From Anaeromyxobacter sp. PSR-1 (GTDB lineage Bacteria > Myxococcota > Myxococcia > Myxococcales > Anaeromyxobacteraceae), in the NCBI RefSeq assembly GCF_000964525.1, contig NZ_BAZG01000007.1, positions 1 through 64,000 on the forward strand: DNA of 64,000 nt, in the 5' to 3' direction. This document shows positions 34,510 to 44,014 of the stretch, piece after piece (the first letter of the stretch is position 1; every line of letters starts with the position of its first letter). The notes beneath the pieces were generated by a model. The model ran no database searches, was not told the DNA's origin, and saw only the letters and a list, made by a program, of their open reading frames with translations. The position numbers and the translations under genes were made by a program.

Positions 34510-36124
34510 CGAGCCCTCCTTCCCGCGTCCGGGCCGTTGCGCCCGCCTCCGCGCCGGGCGCGGCGCGGCCGAGCAGCGAGCCCACCACCGTCACCAGCGA
34601 CGAGACCGGCAGCGCCACCACGATGGGATCGACGAGCGCCCAGGTGGTCCCGGCGCCGAGGCTGGTCCGGCCGGTCAGCGCCTTCACCACGCCCAGCGCG
34701 GCCGACTCGCGCTCGTGCACGAACAGCACCCACAGCGCCCAGGCCGCGAACCCGGCCAGCATCCCGGCGATCACGCCCGCGCGGGTGGACCGGGCCCAGA
34801 ACAGCGCCGAGACGAACGCGGGCAGGAACGTCGCGGCGCACATGCCGAAGAAGAGCGCGGTGGCGATGGCGATGACGCCGGGCCCGAGGTTCCAGGCGAG
34901 GAGCACCGTGCCGGCGAAGCCCGCCAGGATCCCGGCGCGCGCCAGCAGCACGGTGCGCTCGGCCCCGCCGCCCAGCCGGAACGCCTGCTCGTAGAGGTCG
35001 CGGCCGATGGCGGTGCCGATGGCGTGGAACTGCGCCGAGAGCGTGGACATCGCGGCGGCGAGCAGCGCCAGCATGAACAGGTAGGCGAACCACTCCGGCA
35101 TGGCGGCCTGCGTGTAGAGCGGCATGAGCCGGTCCACGTTGGGCTTGCCGGTGGCCGGGTCGGTCATGATCGCGAGCGCGATCTTCCCGGTGCGCTGGAA
35201 GTACCAGAGGTTGGTGAGCGAGCCGACCACGTAAGCCACGCCGGCCATGAGCAGCAGGAACAGCCCGCCGGGCACGAGCGCGCGGTGCAGCTCGCGCCCG
35301 CTCTTCACGGTCATGAACCGGACGGTGAGCTGCGGCTGGGCGAGGACGCCGATACCGACGCCGAGGACGATGGTGGACACCATCTGCCACCAGAGCGGCG
35401 AGCCGGCCGCGGGCATGGCGGTCCAGCCGCGGTGGCCCTGCGCGCGCAGCGCCGGCGGGACCTTGTCGGCGAGATCGGTGAGCGCCTGGTGCGCGGAGAG
35501 CCCGCCCACCTGCGCGTAGGTGGCGACGAGCAGCACCAGCATGCCGCACACCATCAGCACCGCCTGGAACGCGTCGGTGTAGACGACGCCCTTCAGCCCG
35601 CCGAACAGCACGTAGCCGACGGTGATGACCGCGAACACGAACAGCGCCACCTGGTAGTCGAGCTGGAGCTGCACCTCGAGGAAGCGCGCGCCGCCGATGA
35701 GCACCGCGGCGGCATAGAGCGGCATGAGCAGCGCGATGGTCCCGCCGGCGAAGCCCTGGATGAAGCGCGAGCGGTAGCGGCGCCCGAGCAGCTCGGGGAA
35801 CGTGTGCGCGTCGAGCGCGGCGCCCAGCCGCCGGGTCGGGCGGCCGAACACGACGAACGCGACGAACACGCCGAGCAGGATGTTGAGCATGGTGAGCCAG
35901 AGCAGGCCCATGCCCATGAGCGCGGCGACGCCCGCGAAGCCCACGATGGCGGAGGTGGAGATGAAGGTGGAGCCGTAGGCGAGCGCCATCAGCACCGGGT
36001 GGATCTCGCGACCGCCCACCAGGTAGTCGGCGGCGCTGCGCGTGCGGCGGTACCCGAGCCAGCCCAGGAAGGCGAGCACGGCGGCGTACGCGCCGACGGC
36101 GAGCGTGAGCAGCTCCAGGTTCAC
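34493..36124 (-). CDS. Sodium:solute symporter (SSS family)
   Basis: 543 residues with about 13 helices. The GTG start at 36124 follows a GAGGGGG site; a longer reading frame upstream gives only an Arg- and Pro-rich extension. SSS features are YGSTFISTSAIVGFAGVAAL (Na site), GGLKGVVYTDAFQAVLMVCGML and LLAAAMSTLSAQFHAIGTAIGRD. The substrate is not identifiable; monocarboxylates such as acetate, pyruvate or branched acids are plausible. The small accessory gene overlaps its 3' end, and the porin follows. The gene is divergent from the lipase-fadL operon across 276 bp. Confidence 0.92.
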   Translation of the reverse strand: MNLELLTLAVGAYAAVLAFLGWLGYRRTRSAADYLVGGREIHPVLMALAYGSTFISTSAIVGFAGVAALMGMGLLWLTMLNILLGVFVAFVVFGRPTRRLGAALDAHTFPELLGRRYRSRFIQGFAGGTIALLMPLYAAAVLIGGARFLEVQLQLDYQVALFVFAVITVGYVLFGGLKGVVYTDAFQAVLMVCGMLVLLVATYAQVGGLSAHQALTDLADKVPPALRAQGHRGWTAMPAAGSPLWWQMVSTIVLGVGIGVLAQPQLTVRFMTVKSGRELHRALVPGGLFLLLMAGVAYVVGSLTNLWYFQRTGKIALAIMTDPATGKPNVDRLMPLYTQAAMPEWFAYLFMLALLAAAMSTLSAQFHAIGTAIGRDLYEQAFRLGGGAERTVLLARAGILAGFAGTVLLAWNLGPGVIAIATALFFGMCAATFLPAFVSALFWARSTRAGVIAGMLAGFAAWALWVLFVHERESAALGVVKALTGRTSLGAGTTWALVDPIVVALPVSSLVTVVGSLLGRAAPGAEAGATARTREGGLDAGLR

Positions 36125-36257
36125 GCGTGACCCCCTCTGGTCAGGTGCAACGGGTACGGGGCGACCGAGCCCGCCATGGTAGCTGGCCCCGTGTGGGACT
36201 CCAAACGGCTTCCAAGGAGGGACGCGCCGCACCGACCGGGACGCGCGGTGCGGACGC

Positions 36258-36289
36258 ATTGCGTCATGCTGATTTAGCCGATTGCGTCA
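36258..36289. promoter_or_regulatory. Direct repeat ATTGCGTCA in the symporter/lipase intergenic region
   Basis: ATTGCGTCA occurs at 36258-36266 and 36281-36289, with a period of 23 bp, about two helical turns. This could be a regulator binding array serving both divergent operons. A TTGACT at 36313-36318 could be a -35 element of the lipase promoter, but I see no good -10. Confidence 0.4.
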
Positions 36290-36400
36290 CGGATTGGACG
36301 CGTCCCGGCAATTCTTGACTTCTCAGTCAGCGGAGGGGAAACAGGATTGGTCCCTTTCCTCACCGAAACCCCGTTCCTCGCGCACCCGAGGAGGCCGCAG

Positions 36401-39364
36401 ATGTCGCTTCGCCGCTACGGTCCCCCGCTGGCCCTCGTCTTCGTGTCGCTGCTCGCCTGCACCGACGTGAAGCAGGAGAAGCCGGCCCCGCAGCTCGTGA
36501 TCGCCACCTTCGCGTCGCCGAACATCCCGACGCCCAACGACCTGGTCCTGCAGGCCGTGCCGACGCTCCCCGACAGCGCGCAGAAGGAGCTGCTCCAGTC
36601 CTTCATCGACGCGGGCGGGTTCCCGAGCGATCAGGAGGTCGCCATCACCATCCCGTTCCGGGCCGTGAGCTGGAACGGCAACGCCTACGTCGAGACGACC
36701 CCGCCGGACCTCGACCCCGCCACGGTCACGCCGTCCACGGTGGCGCTGCTCAAGGTGGACGGGGCCCCGCAGGCGGTCGAGTTCGAGGTGGGCAGCGCCA
36801 CCGCGGGCCGCCTGGTGCTCCGCAAGAAGGCGGACACGAGCGGCAGCCGCCGCTTCGCGCCCGGCCGCTACGTCGTCGCGGTGCGCGGCGGCCCGTCCGG
36901 CGTGAAGACCACCGCCGCCCAGGGGGCGATGCCGGTGAACGCCGACCAGGCCATCGCCATCGCCGCCCAGAACAAGGACCTCACCGTCCACGAGAACCAG
37001 CCGCCCGGCCTGACGCCGCAGCTGATCGCCCAGCTCGAGGCGGTGCGCAAGACGCTGTGGAGCCCGCTCACGTGGACCGACGTCGGCGGCCGCTGGACGG
37101 CGTCCGTGGACACCAGCGTGACCCCGGCCTTCGCCGCGGTGGCGCCGACGTTCGCGCCCACCGAGGTCGCGGCCATCGCCACCTTCGGCATCGCGCCGGC
37201 CGCGGCCCAGCCGCTCACCGACTCGGGCTCCGGCCAGATCCCGCTGCCCTCGACGTTCCTGCTCGACGGCACCCGGCCCTCGAACGACCCGCCCACCCGC
37301 TTCTACGTGCGCAACGTCCCCGCGTTCGGCCCGGCCGCCGCCGGCCTCGCCACGCTGGACGGCTTCTCCACCACGGGCATGATGCTCGCGCCGCTCAGCG
37401 CGCCGGTCGCCGCCTCCACCGTGAACGCGCAGACGGTGCTCCTGTTCGAGCTCCCCGAGGGCGCGGGCGCGCCGCGCCGCATGCGCGACGTCGCCGCCGC
37501 GCTCGGCGCCGGCCAGCCCGCCACCGCCGAGTACCTGACGCAGCCGCCGGCGCTGAACCGCACCGTGCAGGTGGGCGGCGCGGACGTGGCGGTGACCACC
37601 GCCATCGGCCTGCAGCCCGGCGTGGCCGTGCCGGTGCCGGGCGTCGGCATCGTGCCCACGCCGCCGCTCAAGGAGAAGCGCAACTACGCGGTCGTCATCA
37701 CCGACGGCGTGAAGGACCTCGCCGGCAACGCGCTGAAGCGCTCCACGCTCGGCAACATCCTCTTCACCTTCACCCACCCGCCCGCGGTGGACGGGGTCTC
37801 GCAGCTCTCCGGCGTGTCCAACGCCGACGCGACCGCGCTCGCCAACCTGCGGGCCGGGCTCGAGCCGCTCCTCGCCAACCTCGGCGCGCTCACCGCCGGC
37901 GCCGTCACCCGGGACAACGTGGTGATGGCGTACACGGTCCAGACGCAGACCGTCACCGACGTCTCGGTGGGCCTCTCGGCGCTGCCCTACCAGTCGCCCA
38001 CCGCGTTCGTCGGCCAGGGCGTCGCCCCGCTCGACCTCGCCGCGCTCGGCTTCGACGCGCCCGCCCAGGCGGCGCTGTTCCCGGACGTCGGCGGGTTCCT
38101 CACCGCCATGGTGCCCACGGTGGACGCCATCAACCCGGCGAACGGCGCGCTCAACCCCGATCAGACCCAGTGGACGCCGAAGGCGATCCCGGCGGTGGTG
38201 GCCTACCCGTCCGACGCGGCCTGCACCACCGCGACCCCCTGCGTGCGCCCGCTGGTGGTCTTCCACCACGGCCTCTCCGGCGGCCGCCTCCAGATGCTCA
38301 CGGTGGCGAACTCGCTCGCGCAGAAGGGCTTCGTCGTCGCGGCGATCGACGCGCCGTACCACGGCGATCGCGCGTTCTGCATGGAGAACTCGGAGTGCAC
38401 CACCGACGGCACCGCCGACGGCGTGTGCACGCCGGACCAGGCCAAGGCCGGCCAGGGCGACGCGATCCCGCCGGGCACCTGCACCACCGGCCACCTGCGC
38501 GGCACCAACCTCAGCACCGTCGCGTCCGGGAACTACTTCATCTCGGGCAACTTCTTCCGCATCCGCGACGCCATCCGCCAGGACCACATCGACCAGGCCG
38601 CCCTGGTGCTCGCGGTGGCGCGGCCGCCCGCGCCGTTCCCGCAGCCGGCGCAGGATCCGCTGGCGGCGGCGCTGCTCCAGCGCGGCTTCGTGGTGAACCC
38701 GACCGCGGTCCACTACGAGGGCATCTCGCTCGGCGGCCTCGAGGGCGCGTCGATCCTCGCCACCAACCCGCGCTTCGCCCGCGGCGTGCTGAACGTGCCG
38801 GGCGGCACGCTGGTGGACATCTTCACGAACGCGCCCGCGTTCACCGCCTCGGTCAACGCGCTCTTCCTCTCGCTGGGCATCGATCGGTCGCAGATCCCCA
38901 CCAACCCGACGGTCGCGTCGCGCTACCTGCAGACGCTCATCCTGGCGAAGTGGATCCTGGATCCGGCGGAGCCGCTCAACTACGCCGCGCACGCCCGCAC
39001 CAAGCTCCCGAGCCCGCTGCTCGCCGCCCCGCCCGCGGGGATGGGCGGCACCGGCCTCGTCCACGCCACCACCGACGTGCTCGGCCAGCTCGCGAAGTGC
39101 GACCCGGTGGTGCCGAACGCGACCACGGTGGTGGGCGGGATCCCGCTGCCCTACGGCGACGAGCTGCTCTCGCTCGCCGGCGCGCCGAGCACGCTCTACG
39201 TCTCGGCCTCCGCCCCCAACAACTGCGTCCCGCACGGCGTGCTGAACGACACGTTCCTCACCGCCACCGGCGCCGGCACCACCATCGGCGGCCAGGTGCG
39301 CGACGACGCCGCGCAGTTCCTCCTCGACGTGACCGTGCCGGCCTCGCCGGCGACCCTGCCGTAA
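36401..39364 (+). CDS. Surface lipoprotein lipase (VolA/Pla-1-like)
   Basis: 987 residues. It is a lipoprotein: the signal peptide MSLRRYGPPLALVFVSLLAC carries a LLAC lipobox. The N-terminal half has Ig-like folds typical of the VolA N-domain (PNIPTPNDLVLQ, ITIPFRAVSW). The C-terminal half is an alpha/beta hydrolase with the oxyanion FHHGLSGGRLQML, a nucleophile Ser776 in YEGISLGGLEG and a late His in FVVNP or VPHGVLN. It probably hydrolyses lipids outside the cell. The next gene is a FadL-type fatty-acid channel, the same order as the Vibrio VolA-FadL pair. The longer open frame upstream is rejected because the lipobox fits the ATG at 36401. Confidence 0.85.
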   Translation: MSLRRYGPPLALVFVSLLACTDVKQEKPAPQLVIATFASPNIPTPNDLVLQAVPTLPDSAQKELLQSFIDAGGFPSDQEVAITIPFRAVSWNGNAYVETTPPDLDPATVTPSTVALLKVDGAPQAVEFEVGSATAGRLVLRKKADTSGSRRFAPGRYVVAVRGGPSGVKTTAAQGAMPVNADQAIAIAAQNKDLTVHENQPPGLTPQLIAQLEAVRKTLWSPLTWTDVGGRWTASVDTSVTPAFAAVAPTFAPTEVAAIATFGIAPAAAQPLTDSGSGQIPLPSTFLLDGTRPSNDPPTRFYVRNVPAFGPAAAGLATLDGFSTTGMMLAPLSAPVAASTVNAQTVLLFELPEGAGAPRRMRDVAAALGAGQPATAEYLTQPPALNRTVQVGGADVAVTTAIGLQPGVAVPVPGVGIVPTPPLKEKRNYAVVITDGVKDLAGNALKRSTLGNILFTFTHPPAVDGVSQLSGVSNADATALANLRAGLEPLLANLGALTAGAVTRDNVVMAYTVQTQTVTDVSVGLSALPYQSPTAFVGQGVAPLDLAALGFDAPAQAALFPDVGGFLTAMVPTVDAINPANGALNPDQTQWTPKAIPAVVAYPSDAACTTATPCVRPLVVFHHGLSGGRLQMLTVANSLAQKGFVVAAIDAPYHGDRAFCMENSECTTDGTADGVCTPDQAKAGQGDAIPPGTCTTGHLRGTNLSTVASGNYFISGNFFRIRDAIRQDHIDQAALVLAVARPPAPFPQPAQDPLAAALLQRGFVVNPTAVHYEGISLGGLEGASILATNPRFARGVLNVPGGTLVDIFTNAPAFTASVNALFLSLGIDRSQIPTNPTVASRYLQTLILAKWILDPAEPLNYAAHARTKLPSPLLAAPPAGMGGTGLVHATTDVLGQLAKCDPVVPNATTVVGGIPLPYGDELLSLAGAPSTLYVSASAPNNCVPHGVLNDTFLTATGAGTTIGGQVRDDAAQFLLDVTVPASPATLP

Positions 39365-39377
39365 CGAGGTGACGACC

Positions 39378-40601
39378 ATGCGGAAGACCTTCCGGATCGC
39401 CTTCCTCGCCGTCCTCGCCGCCCCGGCCGTCGCGCTGGCCAGCGGGTTCGAGGTCATCAACGTCAACCCGCGCGACCTCGCGCTCTCGTCGTCCGGCGTG
39501 GCCGCCCAGGAGGACGCGGCGGCCACGTTCCAGAACCCGGCCGCGCTCTCCAAGCTCTCCGGGCTCAACCTGTCCCTGGCCGGCTCGATGCTGAGCCTGC
39601 GCACCAAGTGGACGGGCACCGACGCCTACCCGGGCAAGGAGACCACCAAGTTCGCGCCCACGCCGCCGGTGGCGATGTACGTCGCCTACGGCACGAAGCT
39701 CGCCGGGCGCGGCCTCGGCTTCGGCTTCGGCGTGGGCACGCCGGGCGGCGGGCAGATGAAGTGGGACGACCAGTGGGAGGGGCGCGGCCGCATCATCACC
39801 GTCGAGCGCCGCATGCTCGGGTTCTACCTGAACGGCGGCTACGAGATCGCGCCCTGGCTGCGCGTGGGCGGCGGCGCCATCTACTACGAGGGCATCCAGT
39901 ACCTGAAGCAGGGCATCCAGCCGTTCCCGGACGCCTACGCCGAGCTCGACACCAAGGGCGGCGGCTTCGCCTACCAGCTCTCCGCCGAGGTGAAGCCGCT
40001 CGAGAACCTCACGCTCGGCTTCGACTACAAGCACAAGGGCACCATGCACATGAAGGGCGACGCGCACTTCCAGGTGCCGCCCTCGCTGGTGGGCCCGACC
40101 ACGCAGGACCAGGACGTGAAGCAGGACCTCACGTTCCCGAACCGCATCGACACGGGCCTGGCCTGGCGGGTGGCGAAGCCGGTGCTGGTGACGCTGCAGT
40201 ACTCCTGGTCGCGCTTCGTGGTCTACAACCAGGACCTGTTCGAGGGCGAGACGACGACCATCACGGTCCCGCGCGACTACCGCAACGGCAACGTCATCCG
40301 CGGCGGCGTCGAGTGGACCGCGCTCCCCAGCCTGCGGCTCCGCGCCGGCATGATGCGCGACTGGTCGGGCCTGCGCACGAACACGCTCTCGCCGACGCTC
40401 CCCGACTCGAACACCACCGGCTACTCGCTGGGCGCGGGCTGGGACGTGGGCGGCGACGTCGGCCTGAACGCGGCGGTGTTCTACGGCGACCGCGACAAGC
40501 AGACCGCGACCGGGACCACCGCGTTCCCGGGCAGCTACAAGACGGACATCTGGATCGTGGCGCTGGGCTTCACCTGGCGCACCGACCTCGGCCGCCGGTA
40601 G
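39378..40601 (+). CDS. OmpP1/FadL-type outer-membrane fatty-acid transporter
   Basis: 407 residues with a signal peptide (MRKTFRIAFLAVLAAPAVALASG). The mature protein starts FEVINVNPRDLALSSSGVAAQEDAAATFQNPAALSKL, the NPA-motif hatch region of FadL. It continues with long beta-strands and ends WRTDLGRR. It passes long-chain fatty acids through the outer membrane. The GAGGTGA site 7 bases before ATG 39378 decides the start over a GTG at 39369. It forms an operon with the upstream lipase and ends with a hairpin terminator. Confidence 0.93.
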   Translation: MRKTFRIAFLAVLAAPAVALASGFEVINVNPRDLALSSSGVAAQEDAAATFQNPAALSKLSGLNLSLAGSMLSLRTKWTGTDAYPGKETTKFAPTPPVAMYVAYGTKLAGRGLGFGFGVGTPGGGQMKWDDQWEGRGRIITVERRMLGFYLNGGYEIAPWLRVGGGAIYYEGIQYLKQGIQPFPDAYAELDTKGGGFAYQLSAEVKPLENLTLGFDYKHKGTMHMKGDAHFQVPPSLVGPTTQDQDVKQDLTFPNRIDTGLAWRVAKPVLVTLQYSWSRFVVYNQDLFEGETTTITVPRDYRNGNVIRGGVEWTALPSLRLRAGMMRDWSGLRTNTLSPTLPDSNTTGYSLGAGWDVGGDVGLNAAVFYGDRDKQTATGTTAFPGSYKTDIWIVALGFTWRTDLGRR

Positions 40602-40624
40602 CTCCGCGGCCCGCCCCCCGACTC

Positions 40625-40658
40625 GAAGGCCCCCTCGCCTCGCGGCGGGGGGGCCTTC
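40625..40658 (+). terminator. Hairpin terminator after the fadL-like gene
   Basis: A 15-bp stem (40625-40639 with 40644-40658, one T:G pair) and a TCGC loop, with the following sequence not T-rich. It lies 23 bases after the FadL-like stop and 33 bases before the SDR stop, so it could terminate both strands. Confidence 0.65.
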
Positions 40659-40691
40659 TCGCGTCAGGGGCCGGGCGCGGCCGGGCCGCGA

Positions 40692-41714
40692 TCAGGCCGG
40701 CTCCTCGTTGTAGCGGCGAGCGGCCCGCTCGCCGAGCGCGGTCAGGATCGAGCGCGCCAGCCCGCGGCGGAACAGCTCGGCCGGGAGCGCGATCCCGTGG
40801 CGCGCCCCGGGGGCGGCGGTCGGCAGGAACCGGTTCACGAGGCCCAGCGTCGCCACGATCGCGCCGGGCATGATCGAGTGGGCGAGCCGGAGCAGGCGCG
40901 CCGGCAGCCCGATGATCACGAAGCGCTCGCCGTGCTCGATCGCGCGCACGATGCGCCGCGCCGCCCGCTCCGCCGAGACGGTGACGAGCGGGAGCGAGGC
41001 GAGCAGCGAGAACAGGCTCGCCTCGGCGTAGCGGCGCCCCTTCACCAGCGCGCGGCCGAAGGAGCCGGTGCGCATCAGCCCGGGCACCACCGTGATGACG
41101 TCGATGCCGTGCTTGGCCGCCTCGGCGCCGAGCGCCTCCGACCAGCCGCGCGCCGCGAACTTGGCGGCGTCGTACGGGGCGAGGTGCGGGATGCCCACCG
41201 CCGCGCCGATCGAGGTCACGTTCACGATGGTCCCGCGGCGGCGCGCGCGCATGCCCGGCAGCACCGCCTCGGCCGCGTGCAGCGGCCCGTAGAACAGCAC
41301 GTCCATGGCGCGCCGGTAGTCCTCCACGGTCATGGCCTCGGCCGGGCCGACCTGGATGATGCCTGCGCTGTTCACGAGCAGGTCCACCGGGCCCAGGTTC
41401 TCCTCCACGTCGGCGACGAGCGTGCGCATCCCGTCCTCGTCGGTCACGTCGCCGGGGAGCGCGGTCGCTTCGATCCCCTCCTGCGCGAGGCCACCCCGCG
41501 CGCGCTCCAGCTCCTCCTCGTCGCGCGCGCAGAGGACGATCCGCATGCCGCGCCGCCCCAGCTCGCGGGCCACCACCAGGCCCAGGCCGCGCGAGCCGCC
41601 GGTGACGAGCGCCACCCCGCCGGCCAGCGGCGTGCGGCGGCGCAGCCGGCGCGAGGCCAGCCAGGCGCCCGCGGCGAGCGCGATGGTGAGCGACAGGGCG
41701 GTCGAACGGCGCAT
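40692..41714 (-). CDS. Membrane-anchored short-chain dehydrogenase (SDR)
   Basis: 340 residues. An N-terminal anchor helix ([14 protein letters not shown], about 7-20) precedes the Rossmann fold. The cofactor motif is TGGSRGLG (38-45), with the catalytic Ser168 in [11 protein letters not shown], Tyr181 and Lys185 in YDAAK, and a NSAGII strand motif. It is an NAD(P)-dependent alcohol/ketone oxidoreductase; the substrate is unknown. A C-terminal hydrophobic region ([22 protein letters not shown]) may also touch the membrane. The start at ATG 41714 removes an Arg-rich extension. Confidence 0.9.
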   Translation of the reverse strand: MRRSTALSLTIALAAGAWLASRRLRRRTPLAGGVALVTGGSRGLGLVVARELGRRGMRIVLCARDEEELERARGGLAQEGIEATALPGDVTDEDGMRTLVADVEENLGPVDLLVNSAGIIQVGPAEAMTVEDYRRAMDVLFYGPLHAAEAVLPGMRARRRGTIVNVTSIGAAVGIPHLAPYDAAKFAARGWSEALGAEAAKHGIDVITVVPGLMRTGSFGRALVKGRRYAEASLFSLLASLPLVTVSAERAARRIVRAIEHGERFVIIGLPARLLRLAHSIMPGAIVATLGLVNRFLPTAAPGARHGIALPAELFRRGLARSILTALGERAARRYNEEPA

Positions 41715-41982
41715 GGGCGATCCTCCCGCCGAACGTTGCACACGTCCGCCGCACGGCGCCGCGCGGCCGGGTGCCCGGCACCGCGGGGTCCGTCGCTTGC
41801 AGCCGGGCCCGGCGCCAGCACCGCGGCCCCGCTGCCCCGCACCCGGCGCCCCACGGGCCGCCGGGATCCGGCCGGGCGGCGGGTCGGCCGCCCGGGGCAC
41901 GTCAGACCCCGGGTGCCCGCCGCACCTGTCGTTTCACCCGCTCGGGACCGGGCCAGCGACCGCCCGGCGAGGTCCACCCTGC

Positions 41983-43938
41983 ATGCGCTCCGCCTCCCTC
42001 GCCACCAAGCTCGTCCTCACCATCGGCCTGGCCTTCGCGGTGGTCCTCGGGGGCTTCACCGCCGTCTCGGCGGCGTTCACCGTGCGCACGGTCGAGCAGC
42101 AGACCGCCGACGCGCTGCGCGGCCGGGTGGCGCTGGTGCGCGACATGGTCGCCGTCTACGACGCCAGCCTGGCCAGGGCCACCGCCGACCTGCTCCGCGT
42201 CTTCCGCGCCTCCTACCCGGAGGGCATCCGCACGGACCCGTCCCGCGCCGCGTACGTCGAGGGCGTGGCCCTCCCCGGCCTCGCCGCCGGCGACCGGATG
42301 GTGGACCTCGACTACCCCACCGTCGATCGCTTCACCGCGACGAGCGGCGCCGTCGCGACCGTGTTCGCTCGCGCCGGCGGCGACTTCGTGCGCATCACCA
42401 CCTCGGTGCAGCGCGACGACGGCCGGCGGGCGGTGGGCACGTTCCTCGGCGCCGACCACCCGGCGCACCGGCACCTGCTCGATGGCGAGCCCTACACCGG
42501 CAAGGCCGTGCTGTTCGGCCGCGACTTCTTCACGCGCTACGAGCCCATCGTCCAGGATGGGAAGGTCATCGGCGCGCTCTTCGTGGGCGTGGACTTCACC
42601 GAGGGGCTCGCCGCGCTGCGCGAGCGCATCCGCGCGGTGCGCTCGGGCGACCAGGGCTACTTCTTCGTGGTGGACGCCTCGGCCGGCGCCGGGCGCAACC
42701 GGCTGCTCGTCCACCCCACCCGCGCCGGCGAGGCTGCGCCGGACGGGCTCGCGCCCGCGCTCGCCGCCGGGGGCGGCGGCGCCGAGGGGCTGCGCATCGC
42801 CGGCGCCGACGCGAAGGGCGCGGCGCGTCCGGAGATCGCGACGTGCCAGGCGTTCGAGCCGTGGCAGTGGCTGGTCTGCGGGGCGGTGCCGGAGGAGGAG
42901 CTGAAGCACGACGGGCGACGCCTGGGGCTCCTGCTGTCGGTGGGCGGCGCCGCGCTGGTGGCGGTGCTGGCCGGGCTCGCGCTCTGGCTGGTGCGGCGCC
43001 TGGTGCTCGAGCCGCTCGCGCGCACCGCGCGGTTCGCCGAGCGGGTGGCGGCCGGCGACCTCGCGAGCGAGCTCGAGGTGCGCGCGCGGGACGAGGTCGG
43101 CGCGCTGGGCGAGGCGCTGAACGAGATGGTGCGGGCCCTCCGCGCCGTCGTCGGCACGCTGCGCTCCGCCTCCGACGCGGTGGCCGAGGCTTGCCAGGCG
43201 CTGTCCGCCTCGACGGCGCAGATCGCCCAGGGCGCCTCGGAGCAGGCGGCCGGGGCCGAGACCGCCAGCGGCGCCACCACCGAGCTCGCCGCGCGGGTGC
43301 GCGACGTGGCCGGCGGCGCCAGCGAGACCGAGTCGCTCGCGGCCCGCTCGGCGGCGGCGGCGCAGGCCGGCGGCGAGGCGGTGCGGCGCGCAGTCGAGGC
43401 GGTCCGGGAGATCGCCGGGCGGACCGCGGTCATCGAGGAGATCGCCCACCAGACCAACCTGCTCGCCCTGAACGCCGCCATCGAGGCGGCGCGCAGCGGG
43501 GCGCACGGCCGGGGCTTCGCGGTGGTCGCGACCGAGATCCGGCGGCTGGCCGAGCGGAGCCGGGCCGCCGCGGCCGAGATCGGCGCGCTCGGCACCTCCA
43601 CCGTGCAGGCGGCGCAGCTCGCCGGCGAGTCGCTCGACGCCGTGCTCCCGGACATCGCGCGCACCTCGGAGCTGGTGCGCGGCATGGCCGTCGCCACCGA
43701 GGAGATCTCCGCCGGCGCGCACGAGGTGACGGGCGCCATCGGCCAGCTCGACGCCGCCGTCCAGGCGAGCGCGTCCTCGTCCGAGGAGCTCGCCTCCACC
43801 GCCGCGCGGCTCGCCGAGGAGGCCGAGGCGCTGCGCCGCTCCGCCGCGTGGTTCCACACCGGGGAGGGCGAGCGCGGCGCCGCGCCCGCGGTCGCGCACC
43901 GCGCGCTCCCGGCGGCCGCGCCGGACCGGGCCGCCTAG
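41983..43938 (+). CDS. Methyl-accepting chemotaxis protein with periplasmic Cache-type sensor
   Basis: 651 residues. TM1 is about 8-30. The periplasmic sensor covers about 36-305 and is likely a Cache_3/Cache_2-type fold ([41 protein letters not shown]). TM2 is about 310-330, followed by HAMP ([23 protein letters not shown]). The cytoplasmic domain is short, with its hairpin tip at [23 protein letters not shown] and [18 protein letters not shown]. It senses an unknown soluble ligand. The start is ATG 41983. The gene stands alone, facing the SDR gene. Confidence 0.93.
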   Translation: MRSASLATKLVLTIGLAFAVVLGGFTAVSAAFTVRTVEQQTADALRGRVALVRDMVAVYDASLARATADLLRVFRASYPEGIRTDPSRAAYVEGVALPGLAAGDRMVDLDYPTVDRFTATSGAVATVFARAGGDFVRITTSVQRDDGRRAVGTFLGADHPAHRHLLDGEPYTGKAVLFGRDFFTRYEPIVQDGKVIGALFVGVDFTEGLAALRERIRAVRSGDQGYFFVVDASAGAGRNRLLVHPTRAGEAAPDGLAPALAAGGGGAEGLRIAGADAKGAARPEIATCQAFEPWQWLVCGAVPEEELKHDGRRLGLLLSVGGAALVAVLAGLALWLVRRLVLEPLARTARFAERVAAGDLASELEVRARDEVGALGEALNEMVRALRAVVGTLRSASDAVAEACQALSASTAQIAQGASEQAAGAETASGATTELAARVRDVAGGASETESLAARSAAAAQAGGEAVRRAVEAVREIAGRTAVIEEIAHQTNLLALNAAIEAARSGAHGRGFAVVATEIRRLAERSRAAAAEIGALGTSTVQAAQLAGESLDAVLPDIARTSELVRGMAVATEEISAGAHEVTGAIGQLDAAVQASASSSEELASTAARLAEEAEALRRSAAWFHTGEGERGAAPAVAHRALPAAAPDRAA

Positions 43939-43977
43939 GGCCGGCGGCCGTCCCGGGGCTCGCGGCGGGACCCGGGC

Positions 43978-44002
43978 CCCGGGGCGCACGAGGCGCCCCG
44001 GG
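43978..44002. terminator. Bidirectional hairpin between convergent genes
   Basis: A 10-bp perfect C+G stem (43978-43987 with 43993-44002) and a 5-base loop lie between the converging MCP stop at 43938 and the cytochrome stop at 44015. No T tract follows on either strand. It is a likely factor-aided bidirectional terminator. Confidence 0.5.
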
Positions 44003-44014
44003 ACCTCGCCGTCC

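Noticed and set aside
36323-39619. Long minus-strand open frame over the lipase gene
   Set aside because: It is Arg-, Gly- and Val-rich without any motif; the plus strand holds a convincing lipoprotein lipase.
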